From the NCBI GenBank assembly GCA_023231105.1, contig JALNWB010000015.1, positions 1 to 39,653 on the forward strand: a DNA stretch of 39,653 nucleotides. The letters run 5' to 3'. This DNA comes from Ignavibacteriaceae bacterium (GTDB lineage Bacteria; Bacteroidota; Ignavibacteria; Ignavibacteriales; Ignavibacteriaceae). Each line of letters begins with the position of its first letter. Position 1 is the first letter of the stretch. Below are positions 7,991-15,928 of this stretch, in pieces. The position numbers and the translations under genes were made by a program. Below the pieces are notes generated by a model. It worked only from the letters and a program-made list of their open reading frames with translations. It was not told the origin of the DNA and made no database searches.

Positions 7991-8189
7991 TGATCCTCTA
8001 CGAGGATCGTTTTTGGGGTTTATATTTTTCTACAATAATAAAACATCTACGATGTTTTTATTCTTTTTCCATAATTCTTATTTGTCTCTTACTTCTCATG
8101 TACTTACTCTATAGTATTACTTATGACCTCGTAGAGGTCATATTTTTGTAAAAACAACTCTCTCACAACCTTAATCCTCGTAGAGGATT
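7991..8189. repeat. Inverted repeat pair 3, upstream side of the transposase
   Basis: Forward unit 7991-8058 carries H1 GATCCTC-TAC-GAGGATC (7992-8008), TACAATAATA (8031-8040) and H2 AAAACATC-TAC-GATGTTTT (8040-8058). Reverse unit 8123-8189 carries H2 ATGACCTC-GTA-GAGGTCAT (8123-8141) and H1 AATCCTC-GTA-GAGGATT (8173-8189). Both are intact, unlike pairs 1 and 2, so this pair is the best preserved. Confidence 0.8.
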
Positions 8190-8245
8190 TATAAACTTCT
8201 TTTAATAAAAAGAATAAAGAACATTTTATCTAAGCACCAGCGTTT

Positions 8246-8358
8246 GCGGATTGTCTGCAGAATTTCCGCCAAAGGTGGATACGCCTCTGGCGTATATTTT
8301 TCTCTTGTTTACCCTGCTATTGCAGGGACTCTTTACTTACCTGTCCGCCTCTGGTGGA
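8246..8358. repeat. Cluster of short GC-rich hairpins, a second repeat family
   Basis: Five inverted repeats lie in 113 bp. There is an imperfect palindrome with arms GCGGA/TCCGC around TCTGCAGA (8246-8269). Then come TCCGCC-AAA-GGTGGA (8265-8279), TACGCC-TCT-GGCGTA (8280-8294, directly abutting), CCCTGC-TATT-GCAGGG (8312-8327) and TCCGCC-TCT-GGTGGA (8344-8358). The stems are much more GC-rich than the surroundings and the loops are mostly three bases. It ends 29 bp from the stop of the AbiJ-like gene and could also stop its transcription. Confidence 0.7.
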
Positions 8359-8387
8359 TTAAAGATGTTAGTACTTTTTAGTTTTAT

Positions 8388-9242
8388 TCAAACTTCAGAA
8401 GATTTTCCAATTATATAATTTATAAAAGCTGAGCAAGCGATAAGCATAAATTTTGCATCTGATACAGAAAGATTTGACTCTTCTAATATAGCGTGCCTTA
8501 TCCCATTAGCATCACTAGTATAACCATATAAAGTGGAAAGACTTTTTTTAAATGCTGGATGCATTTGATTTTTATCTTCAAATATTTTCAGTGCATCCCC
8601 TAATGTTGTTTTATCGTTTCCAACTATTTTCTTTGCTAGTGATTCAACAGCACTTATCGATTCTTTAATTGAATTTCGATAATCAGGATTTTTTCTATCA
8701 GAAAGTAATGTAAGAGCTGAATTTAAATGCGTTTGAACTCCATAGTAGTGTGATGATTTTTTCAGTGCCTCTTCAATTGAGTCAATCTCGACTTGAGAAG
8801 TAACCTCTGTTATATGGTAATTAACAAATCTATAAGCAGAATTTTCTCGTTCTAAAACTTTGTTGCAATATTTTAAAAAATTACTTAAAAAACTATCAGG
8901 GCAGTTACAAGCTGTAAATTCTATAAAGTCATACACATTATTCCAAGTACATTCAAAAAAATATTCTCTTATAATTTTAACTGCTGAATCCATTCTATCT
9001 GGAAGATTGTCAATTGGACGTTTTAATAAGCTATGCCAGTATTCTTCGAATAGCTTTCCTAAATTTGAATTGCTTAATCTTGGTATTCTTGCAAACATAG
9101 AGTTGTAATCCTGATAATATTCTACTTTAAGAAAAATTTGAGTATACACTGAATCCCATAGAGCAAACCTTAAATCGTCATCAACATAATCTAGTTGGAT
9201 TAGTTTTGAAGTTTTTAATCCTTTTCTTTCTGAGAATAACAT
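8388..9242 (-). CDS. AbiJ_NTD4/HEPN-like protein, possible abortive-infection effector
   Basis: The N terminus MLFSERKGLKTSKLIQLDYVDDDLRFALWDSV matches my recollection of the AbiJ N-terminal domain 4 (F-S-E-R-x-G ... I-Q ... DD-x-LR-x-x-LW). The C-terminal part, from about residue 155, is all-helical, with NSIKESISAVESLAK, then TLYGYTSDANGIRHAILEE, a NGIRH-type HEPN signature, and a final long helix. HEPN domains are often RNases in defence and toxin systems; whether the Arg/His pair here is catalytic is not certain. The start is placed at the ATG at 9242 (284 residues), because AAAGG lies eight bases upstream and the conserved domain begins there. A longer frame to 9323 would add 27 unrelated residues. 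The location between transposon repeats and a cassette-like gene suits a mobile defence gene. Confidence 0.6.
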   Translation of the reverse strand: MLFSERKGLKTSKLIQLDYVDDDLRFALWDSVYTQIFLKVEYYQDYNSMFARIPRLSNSNLGKLFEEYWHSLLKRPIDNLPDRMDSAVKIIREYFFECTWNNVYDFIEFTACNCPDSFLSNFLKYCNKVLERENSAYRFVNYHITEVTSQVEIDSIEEALKKSSHYYGVQTHLNSALTLLSDRKNPDYRNSIKESISAVESLAKKIVGNDKTTLGDALKIFEDKNQMHPAFKKSLSTLYGYTSDANGIRHAILEESNLSVSDAKFMLIACSAFINYIIGKSSEV

Positions 9243-9293
9243 TGGATATACCTTTGTGTTTACTTGGTAGTTAACGACCTTTTTATTAGCCGC

Positions 9294-9452
9294 CCATAAC
9301 AGCAATGCAACTTTGAAAAACAAACACCAATAATTTTATAAAATCTTTTTATTACAGACTACCATAAAGAGCAATTAACTTTTACAACCAAACTTAAAAA
9401 CAGAACAAATGCCGAACTGTTTAAAGCGGTCGGCTTGGAAAACTTGTTAGGT
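9294..9452. other. attC-like spacer between the AbiJ-like gene and the propeller gene
   Basis: On the minus strand this spacer starts with ACCTAAC (9452-9446), which fits the integron core RYYYAAC. It is followed by AAGCCGACC...GTTCGGC, an imperfect stem at about 9411-9434. CCCATAAC (plus, 9293-9300) may be the far core, giving TAACA/TGTTA symmetry across about 160 bp, but it departs from GTTRRRY. The resemblance to an attC site is partial and no integrase is in the window. No coding sequence was recognised here. Confidence 0.3.
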
Positions 9453-9454
9453 GC
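9446..9454. repeat. 9-bp inverted repeat flanking the propeller gene, left arm GTTAGGTGC
   Basis: This is the exact reverse complement of GCACCTAAC at 10760-10768. The arms enclose only the propeller gene, lying 9 bp past its stop and 33 bp before its start. GTTAGGT fits the integron core consensus GTTRRRY. Confidence 0.55.
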
Positions 9455-9463
9455 ATTTTTATA

Positions 9464-10726
9464 TTATCTCATAATGATAAACTTTTTGGTTTCTACAAAA
9501 TTTCCTGATTGTAATCTATAGAAATATATTCCACTCGATAAAGAACTGCCATCAAATTTTATAATATAATTGCCTGCTTGTTTTTCTTCATCTACGAGGG
9601 AAGTGACGTCTCGTCCAAGTAAATCATAAACTTTAAGAGTAACGACTAATGAGGTAGGAATTGAAAATTTTATTAATGTTGAAGGATTAAATGGGTTGGG
9701 ATAATTTTGCTCAAGGGAAAACTTTGCCGGTAAAATATTATGTTCTTCTTCAACATCAGTTATCATTTCTGATAAAGGTCGTTTCCATGCTCCATCATAC
9801 ATTGTACCTGCTAACAGATTAGCACCGTTAGCAAAAACAGAAAGAACATACTTTCCAGTTTCTGATAGACCTGTGTTAACTTCAGTCCAATTTGAACCAT
9901 TATTAATTGACATAAAAACACCACTCCAAGAGCTAAGAAATAGATTGTTTTTATCGACAGTAAAAGACATGACAGTTCCTCCTGTGAAACCAGTATTAAT
10001 CGGATTCCAGTTATCCCCATTGTCGATACTAAGAAACACTCCCCTATCAGTTCCGGCAAAAAGATTTAATCCTACAGAGGAAAGTGCCCATACGGTTGTG
10101 TTTTTTAATCCTGTAATTTTAGGGATCCAATTTGCACCATTATTTGTAGACAAGTATACGCCATTACCGTTTGCAGTCCCTGCATATAGATTTGTACCTA
10201 CAGCAATTAGTGTTGTAATTTGTTTATTTGATAGACCCGTGTTTATATCCCTCCAGTTCAAACCATTATTTGATGAAACAAATACTCCACCACCGAAAGT
10301 CCCAACGAAGAGATTTGATCCAATAACAGAAAACGAACGAATATCTGCATTTGTTAATCCAGAATCTGTTTTGGACCAGTTAAAACCATTATTCGTGGAA
10401 AAATATATACCACCTGCGGTGCCTACAAATAGAATATTGTTATAAGTTATAAATGAGCGAATATCCATCGCCCATGGATAAGCCAACCCAGAATTTAATT
10501 GTGACCAATTGTTGCCATTATCACTTGAACAAAAAACTCCTGCTTCAAAAGTACCAGCAAAAAGAATTCCATCAAACTCTGTAAAAGTATTTAATCGTGC
10601 ATACCCTGTATTGGTAGATGAATTTGTACCAAATGGTCCGTTTGTTTGCACCCATTGTGCAACTAACGAATTAAAGCTTGTGATTAGCATTAAAACAAGT
10701 ATAATAATTCGAAAAATAGATCTCAC
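9464..10726 (-). CDS. Secreted beta-propeller with type IX secretion sorting domain
   Basis: A 420-residue exported protein. The signal peptide spans about residues 1-23 (ending LVAQ). Seven or more tandem blade-like repeats of about 40 residues follow (about residues 30-335), each with the pattern NLFxGTxxGGVFxSxNNGxNW and a closing NTGL; these are BNR/sortilin-like propeller blades. After a short Glu-rich linker, the last 85 residues form a Por-secretion C-terminal sorting domain with NYPNPFNPST, VYDLLGRDV, LSSGIYFYRL and a final FIIMR. Proteins of this kind cross the outer membrane by T9SS. The start is GTG at 10726, with GAGG four bases before it; an ATG overlapping upstream is out of frame. 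Function of the propeller is unknown. Confidence 0.9.
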   Translation of the reverse strand: MRSIFRIIILVLMLITSFNSLVAQWVQTNGPFGTNSSTNTGYARLNTFTEFDGILFAGTFEAGVFCSSDNGNNWSQLNSGLAYPWAMDIRSFITYNNILFVGTAGGIYFSTNNGFNWSKTDSGLTNADIRSFSVIGSNLFVGTFGGGVFVSSNNGLNWRDINTGLSNKQITTLIAVGTNLYAGTANGNGVYLSTNNGANWIPKITGLKNTTVWALSSVGLNLFAGTDRGVFLSIDNGDNWNPINTGFTGGTVMSFTVDKNNLFLSSWSGVFMSINNGSNWTEVNTGLSETGKYVLSVFANGANLLAGTMYDGAWKRPLSEMITDVEEEHNILPAKFSLEQNYPNPFNPSTLIKFSIPTSLVVTLKVYDLLGRDVTSLVDEEKQAGNYIIKFDGSSLSSGIYFYRLQSGNFVETKKFIIMR

Positions 10727-10759
10727 ATTACCTCACTTTATTTAATTTTAACTAAAACC

Positions 10760-10768
10760 GCACCTAAC
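10760..10768. repeat. 9-bp inverted repeat flanking the propeller gene, right arm GCACCTAAC
   Basis: Right arm matching 9446-9454. It also contains the stop codon of the gene fragment 10764-10892, so the fragment ends exactly at this possible cassette boundary. A further core-like GTTAGAC is at 10905-10911. Confidence 0.5.
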
Positions 10769-10892
10769 TATTAATTATACTGCCAAAATTCCGCTTATCA
10801 TACCGACAGTAAGCATGATAGATTTCTGAATAATATTTGTTTTTAATCCATTTATCAATTTTATCATTTAAAAATTCTGTATAACTCCCTGG
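10764..10892 (-). pseudogene. C-terminal gene fragment, no start codon
   Basis: The minus strand stays open for 42 codons between a TAA upstream and a TAG at 10766-10764 and has no ATG. The translation, for example YTEFLNDKIDKWIKNKYYSE followed by IYHAYCRYDKRNFGSIINS, has the charge and aromatic pattern of a real protein tail rather than random AT-rich translation. Its stop lies within GTTAGGTGC, the repeat that flanks the propeller gene, which suggests it was cut by insertion at that boundary. I do not recognise the family. A chance open frame cannot be excluded. Confidence 0.35.
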
Positions 10893-11207
10893 ATATTAAA
10901 GTATGTTAGACAATTAACATTCGAGCTTAGAATTATTTTTAAATGGTCAATTAATTTTAATTTTGGTGCAGTTGTATATTCGGGCTTATCATATTCAGAA
11001 TATAATAGGGAAGAAGGTAACGGATTATTTACCTTACTTGGTAATTTTTTTCTATGTAAAACTAATGAAGAAATAAAGTCGCCTCATCTCTCAATAATTA
11101 TTATAGGTAAACCTAAGGCAATTTTTTCTTTTGTCCAAGAAAAGAACAAAAAAAGATTCAAGTTAATAATCACACCTCCCGTTCAACAGTTCAACCCTTC
11201 AACTTTT
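10893..11207. other. Non-coding spacer before the gltB 3' end
   Basis: No start codon with a ribosome site and no recognised family. A start-less open frame runs on the plus strand from 10872 to 11225 but shows no family pattern. Near the gltB end are three phased 8-bp units GTTCAACA, GTTCAACC and CTTCAACT at 11181-11204. No clear terminator for the gltB operon was found. Confidence 0.5.
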
Positions 11208-14200
11208 TTACGCAACCATCTCTAACAAATCCAGCCGTTTTACATTTGCAAATATTGGGTCTTGTGTATAACGAATTGCAGAAAAATGTTTATGTGCATT
11301 TTCCGCTATTTTTAAAATTACTTCGGCTTCTTCAGTTTGTTCTTTCTGACCGGTAGCTTTTAATTCATCGGTATATTCAACTAATAAATTTTTAATTGAT
11401 TGTAAATCCGCCATACTTGGTTTTAAGAATTTCACTTTAGCGCCGGGAGCCAAACGATTTTTCAACGCGTCAACCGTCATTCCTTTTTCAAGATCGATGT
11501 ATGCATAAATAACTCCGCCGGAAAAGCCTGCGCAAATCCAGGGACCCGGATCGCCAAGCACAACAACGGTTCCGCCGGTCATATATTCAAAAGCAAAACC
11601 TTTTAGATGAGCGCGTGAAGCAAGGTTTGGCAAATGATCTTGAATCTGCTCTTTTAATCTTGCACCGAAAACTACATTAGCTCCCGATAATCGAATGCAA
11701 GCGCGTGAATCAGCAGTTCCTTGAACAAAAAATTTCCCATTCTGAGCGCCGTAGGCAAAACATTTTCCTACAGAGCCGTCAACCAATAATCCATCGTGAT
11801 TATATCCTTTGAGAATAACAATCTTTCCGCCCGAAGCGCTTTTTGCAACGCCGTCTTGTCCGCCGCCTTGCACGCGGATAATCATACCATCGGTAATAAA
11901 AGCTCCAAGTCCGTTCCCGGGAATTGTAGTGCCGCTAAAATCCAATTCCAATTCACCTTCAAAAGGATTTTTGTTCAATTGATATTTAGCTAACGAGCCC
12001 GCCGTTGCTGCTCCTAATGCACGGTCTCCGTTTCCGATAAGATCATCTTGATACTTAATAAACTTTGCGCCCGCATCAATTTGCTCGTTTACCTTTTGAG
12101 CAATAATTCTCGAAAGAGAAGTCCTCGGACGATGAATGATCACTCTTTCACTTGCGTGATCATTTTGTTTATACTCATAAAGCGAAGGAATAAACATCGA
12201 AGAAAGACTTACTTTATCGGCAAATGCAGATTGCTCTAACAACTGCCGCTTACCAACAATGTCCGAGAGTTTTTGATAACCAAGCGAAGCGCCTTTTTCT
12301 TTTAAACTAACTTTCATTTGATCAAAAAGATGAACGAGTCTGTTTACCGATTGTTCCGGGTTTCTCGGTTCATATTCTTTTAAACCGGAAGCGAAAGCAA
12401 GTTCCTGTGTTGGGAAATGCGCAGTAATTCCGGTATGGCAAGTTCCTGTGTGGCAATCGCGGCAAATTGTACAACCGATAGCAACCATTGCAAGCGTACC
12501 AAAGCCAACACGGTTTGCACCAAGCGCCATCAATATTAAAATATCATCAGTTGATTTAGCGCCGCCGTCTGCCCAGAGATCAACCTTGCTGCGCAAGCCT
12601 GCTGAAAGCAAAGATTCATGCGCTTCAAAGACGGCAAGCTCTACGGGAAACCCGACATACTTTAACGAATGCACACGCGCTGCACCGGTGCCGCCGTCAT
12701 AACCGGAAATAGTAATAATATCAGCATTTGCTTTTGCAACTCCGCACGCAATAGGACCAATGTTCGGAATGGCGGGAATTTTTACGCTCACTTTTGCATC
12801 TTGATTTACGGTTTTTAATTCTTCAATTAATTGCGCTAAATCTTCAATTGAATAAATATCGTGATTGTTCGACGGCGAAATTAAATCGATTCCTTTTGTT
12901 GCGTGGCGCGCTTCTGCAATTTGTGCAGTAACTTTGAATCCGGGTAAGAGTCCGCCTTCTCCCGGTTTTGCTCCCTGCCCAACTTTTATTTCAAGATATT
13001 TTGAAGAATTTAAAAGTAACGCATTCACACCAAAACGAGCGGATGCAATTTGTTGCCCTCGATGGTGATAATATTTTCCCATCAAATCAAGCAGTTCGCC
13101 TCCTTCGCCGTTCATACATAAAATATTTGAACGAAAAGCTCCTTCGGCATAAGCGCGATAAGAGACCTCACCTTGCGAGCCGAATGACATTGCCGAGATA
13201 TAAAACGGCGCATCGAAAGGTCCGGTTTTGATATCGCAAACTTCAACCGGAGGATTTCCTTTTTTCATCGAAATAATATGTCGCAGAGAGACCGGCTGCT
13301 TGTCAGTTAGTTTTTTGTACCGTTCTTCAAAATCTTTATATTCGTTTTTATTTTGAGAAACATCGCCGAGAGATTTCCAAAGTTTTACATACAGACGATT
13401 GTCTGCCGGAAGTTTAGAATCCTTTGAAACTAATGCCGCTCTTCTTTTTTCATATTGATTTTCTAATTGATTAAAGCCGAGGGCAGTATCGTAACTTAAC
13501 ACGGAAGTAATTCCAATTTGACTTGTAATTTCTTCAGCCAAACCGATTGAGGCAAAGATCGGTCCGTAACCGCTGATCTCGTGAATTCCCATCGTTGAAA
13601 TAACTTTTTCAATTCCGTTAACAAGACTTACCAACGTATTCTTAAATTGATTTTCTTCGGCAGCGTTATTCGCTAATTGGTTCCATATCATATACGGAGA
13701 GATTGCATCTGCGCCAAGTCCAATAGCTACGCAGCAATCGTGAACATTTCTTAATTGTCCGCTATGTAGAACCAAGCTGGTTTTTCTTCTTAAAGAAATA
13801 CTGTTTTTATCTTTTAACTTTCTTAATTCTTCATTCAATTTTCCTAAAGCTAAAAACGGATCAATTGCATTTTCTTTTTTAAATGAATTTACATCGGATA
13901 ATATTATTATGGTCGATTCAAGATTTTGTACTTTCGAAATTACCGAAGAAACAAATTCATCCAGTCGATCTTTCATCGTTCCGGCTGACGTATGTAGTTC
14001 TTCAAGGATAACCATCGGACCGTTTTGTGTAAACAAATCTTCAAGCCGTGTTCCAAGAGAAGGATCAATCTTTCCATCTAACAAAACCGGATGATCTAAT
14101 TGAATTTGAGGTAAAGAATTTTTTTCACCGAGATTAGGACGCGCACCGAGAAAAACACGCAATGAAAAATGGGACTGTTCCCTTTCTCTATCTATTGCCG

Positions 14201-15749
14201 GATTAGTAACGACGGCAACAGTTTCTTTTAGAAATTCCGGAATGTTCACAATATCATCGCGAAGAATTGCAAGCGGTCCGTCATATCCGGTTGAAGCAAC
14301 CGGGTCTTTCCCCTGCTTCGACATTGATTCAAGATTGTCCATATCTTCGCGGAACCAACCAAGACTTTTTAAATTTGCAATTGAAGGTTCGGGTAAATTC
14401 CATGATACTAAAATGTTCGAATCAATTTTATGCGGTTTTAAAACTTTATGTATTTTCGTTCTGCGATAATTAAATTCCTTTAAAACTTGTTTCTGTAATT
14501 GTGGATAATCAAACACTTCCGTTCCCCCCTTTAATATCAAGGAGTTTGAAGCGTCGAGTTGAGTGATTGGACGGCGAAGGAGAAATCCTCTCTTTTCACC
14601 GGGCGCAAGCGGAACGGGATCGGTGTGCATTTCTTCAAGTTCAATTACACCTTTTTCTGATGAAGCAAAATATTCTTTATCTGTTTCGCCGAACCAAAGC
14701 GGACGCAGACCAAGTGCATCAACCGAGAAAACAATTTCATCTCCCTGCCGTGCAATAATTGCCGCAGGACCTTGCGCGATCATTCCCATCATCCGGCGAT
14801 TAAAGATGTACATATTTTGCAATTCTTCAGGAAAACTTTTTATCTCAGACCAAATCGGCGGGAACACTAATTCCATAGCTTCCATTAACGAAAGGTTATG
14901 ATAAAACATTAAGCCTTCAATTAAGCGATCAACATCCTGGCTATCAGAACCGCGGCAGACTACGGGAAGCCCCATCATTTCAGCTTCGCGGCGCAAACGG
15001 AGTATTGTATTTATTTCACCGTTATGTCCCAGTGTAGAAAACATTTGCGCGCGTTCATAGTTGGAATCGGTGTTTGTAGAATACCTTCCATGTGCAAGCG
15101 AGATAGCGCTTTTGTATTCGGGGTTTTTCAAATCCGGATAATAATTGATAAGCGCTTTCACATCGCCGCGCACTTTATAAATTACGCTGTTAGGACTGAA
15201 GGAAGCAAAGTGCACATGCTGATAATCATTTTCAATTTCCAAATGCGCTTCGTGAATAACTTTATCGGTAATAGTAATTCTTCCGATCGGTACAATTCCC
15301 ATCGCATAAATTGCCGGTTCAATTCTTTTAGCGCGCTGCCCGAGCACTTCACTTCGAACCGGCAGCGGTGCGCTATAAATTGCTTCAAGACCGTGCTTCT
15401 TTAAAATAGAAATTATTAACTCAACTGTTTCTTGAACATTTGGGTGAGCAACCGGACGGATCATAATGTGTGCGACTATGAAGTCAGATAAAAATGGGAT
15501 ACGCGAATTTAAACCGATAGACTCAAGCCGTTCCATCCATATTTGACGCGGGATATCGGTTTGTAAACCGGCGCCGTCTCCTTCAAGATCGATCTCACCT
15601 GTGCGGTGCCCCATATTTTCCAGCGCAAGAAGCGTTCGCTTAACGTTACCGTGAGTAGCAACACCGTCTTTTCGAACGCGGGCAATAATTGCACAGTTAT
15701 CTTTTTCTGTGTCGAATAAATTTGTTCCGTAAAGTGTTTGCATTTTCAT
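11208..15749 (-). CDS. gltB: Glutamate synthase large subunit
   Basis: A 1513-residue enzyme that makes glutamate from glutamine and 2-oxoglutarate. The class II amidotransferase domain occupies about residues 19-400, with the catalytic Cys at position 19 (EKDNCAII) after an 18-residue propeptide, and GHNGEINT and HGRYSTNT loops. The FMN synthase domain (about 850-1200) contains ISAMSFGSQGEVS. The 3Fe-4S motif GCTICRDCHTGTCHTG is near residue 1095, and the GxGxG beta-helix lies near 1240-1450. The N-terminal GHRTGEIDLEGDGAG loop departs from the usual QHRGA form. No gltD is adjacent, so the electron donor could be ferredoxin or a distant small subunit. Ribosome site AAGGAAG precedes ATG 15749; a second Met at codon 3 is possible. 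It follows cimA after a 179-bp spacer with a large hairpin. Confidence 0.93.
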   Translation of the reverse strand: MKMQTLYGTNLFDTEKDNCAIIARVRKDGVATHGNVKRTLLALENMGHRTGEIDLEGDGAGLQTDIPRQIWMERLESIGLNSRIPFLSDFIVAHIMIRPVAHPNVQETVELIISILKKHGLEAIYSAPLPVRSEVLGQRAKRIEPAIYAMGIVPIGRITITDKVIHEAHLEIENDYQHVHFASFSPNSVIYKVRGDVKALINYYPDLKNPEYKSAISLAHGRYSTNTDSNYERAQMFSTLGHNGEINTILRLRREAEMMGLPVVCRGSDSQDVDRLIEGLMFYHNLSLMEAMELVFPPIWSEIKSFPEELQNMYIFNRRMMGMIAQGPAAIIARQGDEIVFSVDALGLRPLWFGETDKEYFASSEKGVIELEEMHTDPVPLAPGEKRGFLLRRPITQLDASNSLILKGGTEVFDYPQLQKQVLKEFNYRRTKIHKVLKPHKIDSNILVSWNLPEPSIANLKSLGWFREDMDNLESMSKQGKDPVASTGYDGPLAILRDDIVNIPEFLKETVAVVTNPAIDREREQSHFSLRVFLGARPNLGEKNSLPQIQLDHPVLLDGKIDPSLGTRLEDLFTQNGPMVILEELHTSAGTMKDRLDEFVSSVISKVQNLESTIIILSDVNSFKKENAIDPFLALGKLNEELRKLKDKNSISLRRKTSLVLHSGQLRNVHDCCVAIGLGADAISPYMIWNQLANNAAEENQFKNTLVSLVNGIEKVISTMGIHEISGYGPIFASIGLAEEITSQIGITSVLSYDTALGFNQLENQYEKRRAALVSKDSKLPADNRLYVKLWKSLGDVSQNKNEYKDFEERYKKLTDKQPVSLRHIISMKKGNPPVEVCDIKTGPFDAPFYISAMSFGSQGEVSYRAYAEGAFRSNILCMNGEGGELLDLMGKYYHHRGQQIASARFGVNALLLNSSKYLEIKVGQGAKPGEGGLLPGFKVTAQIAEARHATKGIDLISPSNNHDIYSIEDLAQLIEELKTVNQDAKVSVKIPAIPNIGPIACGVAKANADIITISGYDGGTGAARVHSLKYVGFPVELAVFEAHESLLSAGLRSKVDLWADGGAKSTDDILILMALGANRVGFGTLAMVAIGCTICRDCHTGTCHTGITAHFPTQELAFASGLKEYEPRNPEQSVNRLVHLFDQMKVSLKEKGASLGYQKLSDIVGKRQLLEQSAFADKVSLSSMFIPSLYEYKQNDHASERVIIHRPRTSLSRIIAQKVNEQIDAGAKFIKYQDDLIGNGDRALGAATAGSLAKYQLNKNPFEGELELDFSGTTIPGNGLGAFITDGMIIRVQGGGQDGVAKSASGGKIVILKGYNHDGLLVDGSVGKCFAYGAQNGKFFVQGTADSRACIRLSGANVVFGARLKEQIQDHLPNLASRAHLKGFAFEYMTGGTVVVLGDPGPWICAGFSGGVIYAYIDLEKGMTVDALKNRLAPGAKVKFLKPSMADLQSIKNLLVEYTDELKATGQKEQTEEAEVILKIAENAHKHFSAIRYTQDPIFANVKRLDLLEMVA

Positions 15750-15853
15750 AATTCATCTTCCTTCTTTTCCAGGAGGAATTAATAATACATCGAGATATTT
15801 GATTTAGTAGTTTTTTATTTCATCTGTTCGTGATCTTGTTCTTCGTCATAATC

Positions 15854-15919
15854 TTAATCATAATCCTAATCTTCATCAACTCAAAAAGTAAAAATGATTA
15901 AGAATAAGATTATGATTAA
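15854..15919. repeat. Long AT-rich hairpin between cimA and gltB
   Basis: Arms 15854-15878 and 15895-15919 are complementary in 22 of 25 positions (motif TTAATCATAATC), with a 16-base loop. The remaining spacer is low-complexity TAATC/TCTTAATC phrases. It sits between genes of the same strand, so it may lower gltB transcription or protect the upstream mRNA end. Confidence 0.65.
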
Positions 15920-15928
15920 AAATTAGAT

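Larger units (their letters stand above)
7131..8189. mobile_element. RAYT/IS200-like island: Y1 transposase set among three inverted repeat pairs
   Basis: One transposase gene (7492-7974) lies between inverted pairs of a 67-68 bp unit. Each unit has hairpin H1 (about GATCCTC-TAC-GAGGATC), a 22-24 base spacer, the string TACARTAATA, then hairpin H2 (about AAAACATC-TAC-GATGTTTT or GACCTC-TAC-GAGGTC). Forward copies are at 7131-7183 (H1 decayed), 7343-7410 and 7991-8058; reverse copies at 7244-7311, 7415-7482 and 8123-8189. The pairs face each other through H2. The layout matches REP-associated transposases with BIME-like repeat pairs rather than a simple insertion sequence with one left and one right end. 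Confidence 0.75.

Noticed and set aside
7131..8189. CRISPR array
   Set aside because: The repeats are inverted pairs of hairpins with variable gaps around a transposase, not direct repeats with equal spacers, and no cas genes are near.
9243..9323. Longer N terminus for the AbiJ-like protein
   Set aside because: The ribosome site AAAGG lies directly before ATG 9242, and the extra residues include the possible attC edge rather than a domain.
9873..10445. 190-codon open frame on the plus strand
   Set aside because: It lies antisense to the propeller repeats. Its regular Pro/Leu-rich pattern mirrors the repeats on the other strand; there is no ribosome site or family match.
10872..11225. 117-codon start-less frame on the plus strand ahead of gltB
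   Set aside because: No ATG, no ribosome site, overlaps both the minus-strand fragment and the gltB 3' end, and matches no family I recognise. It may be chance in AT-rich DNA.
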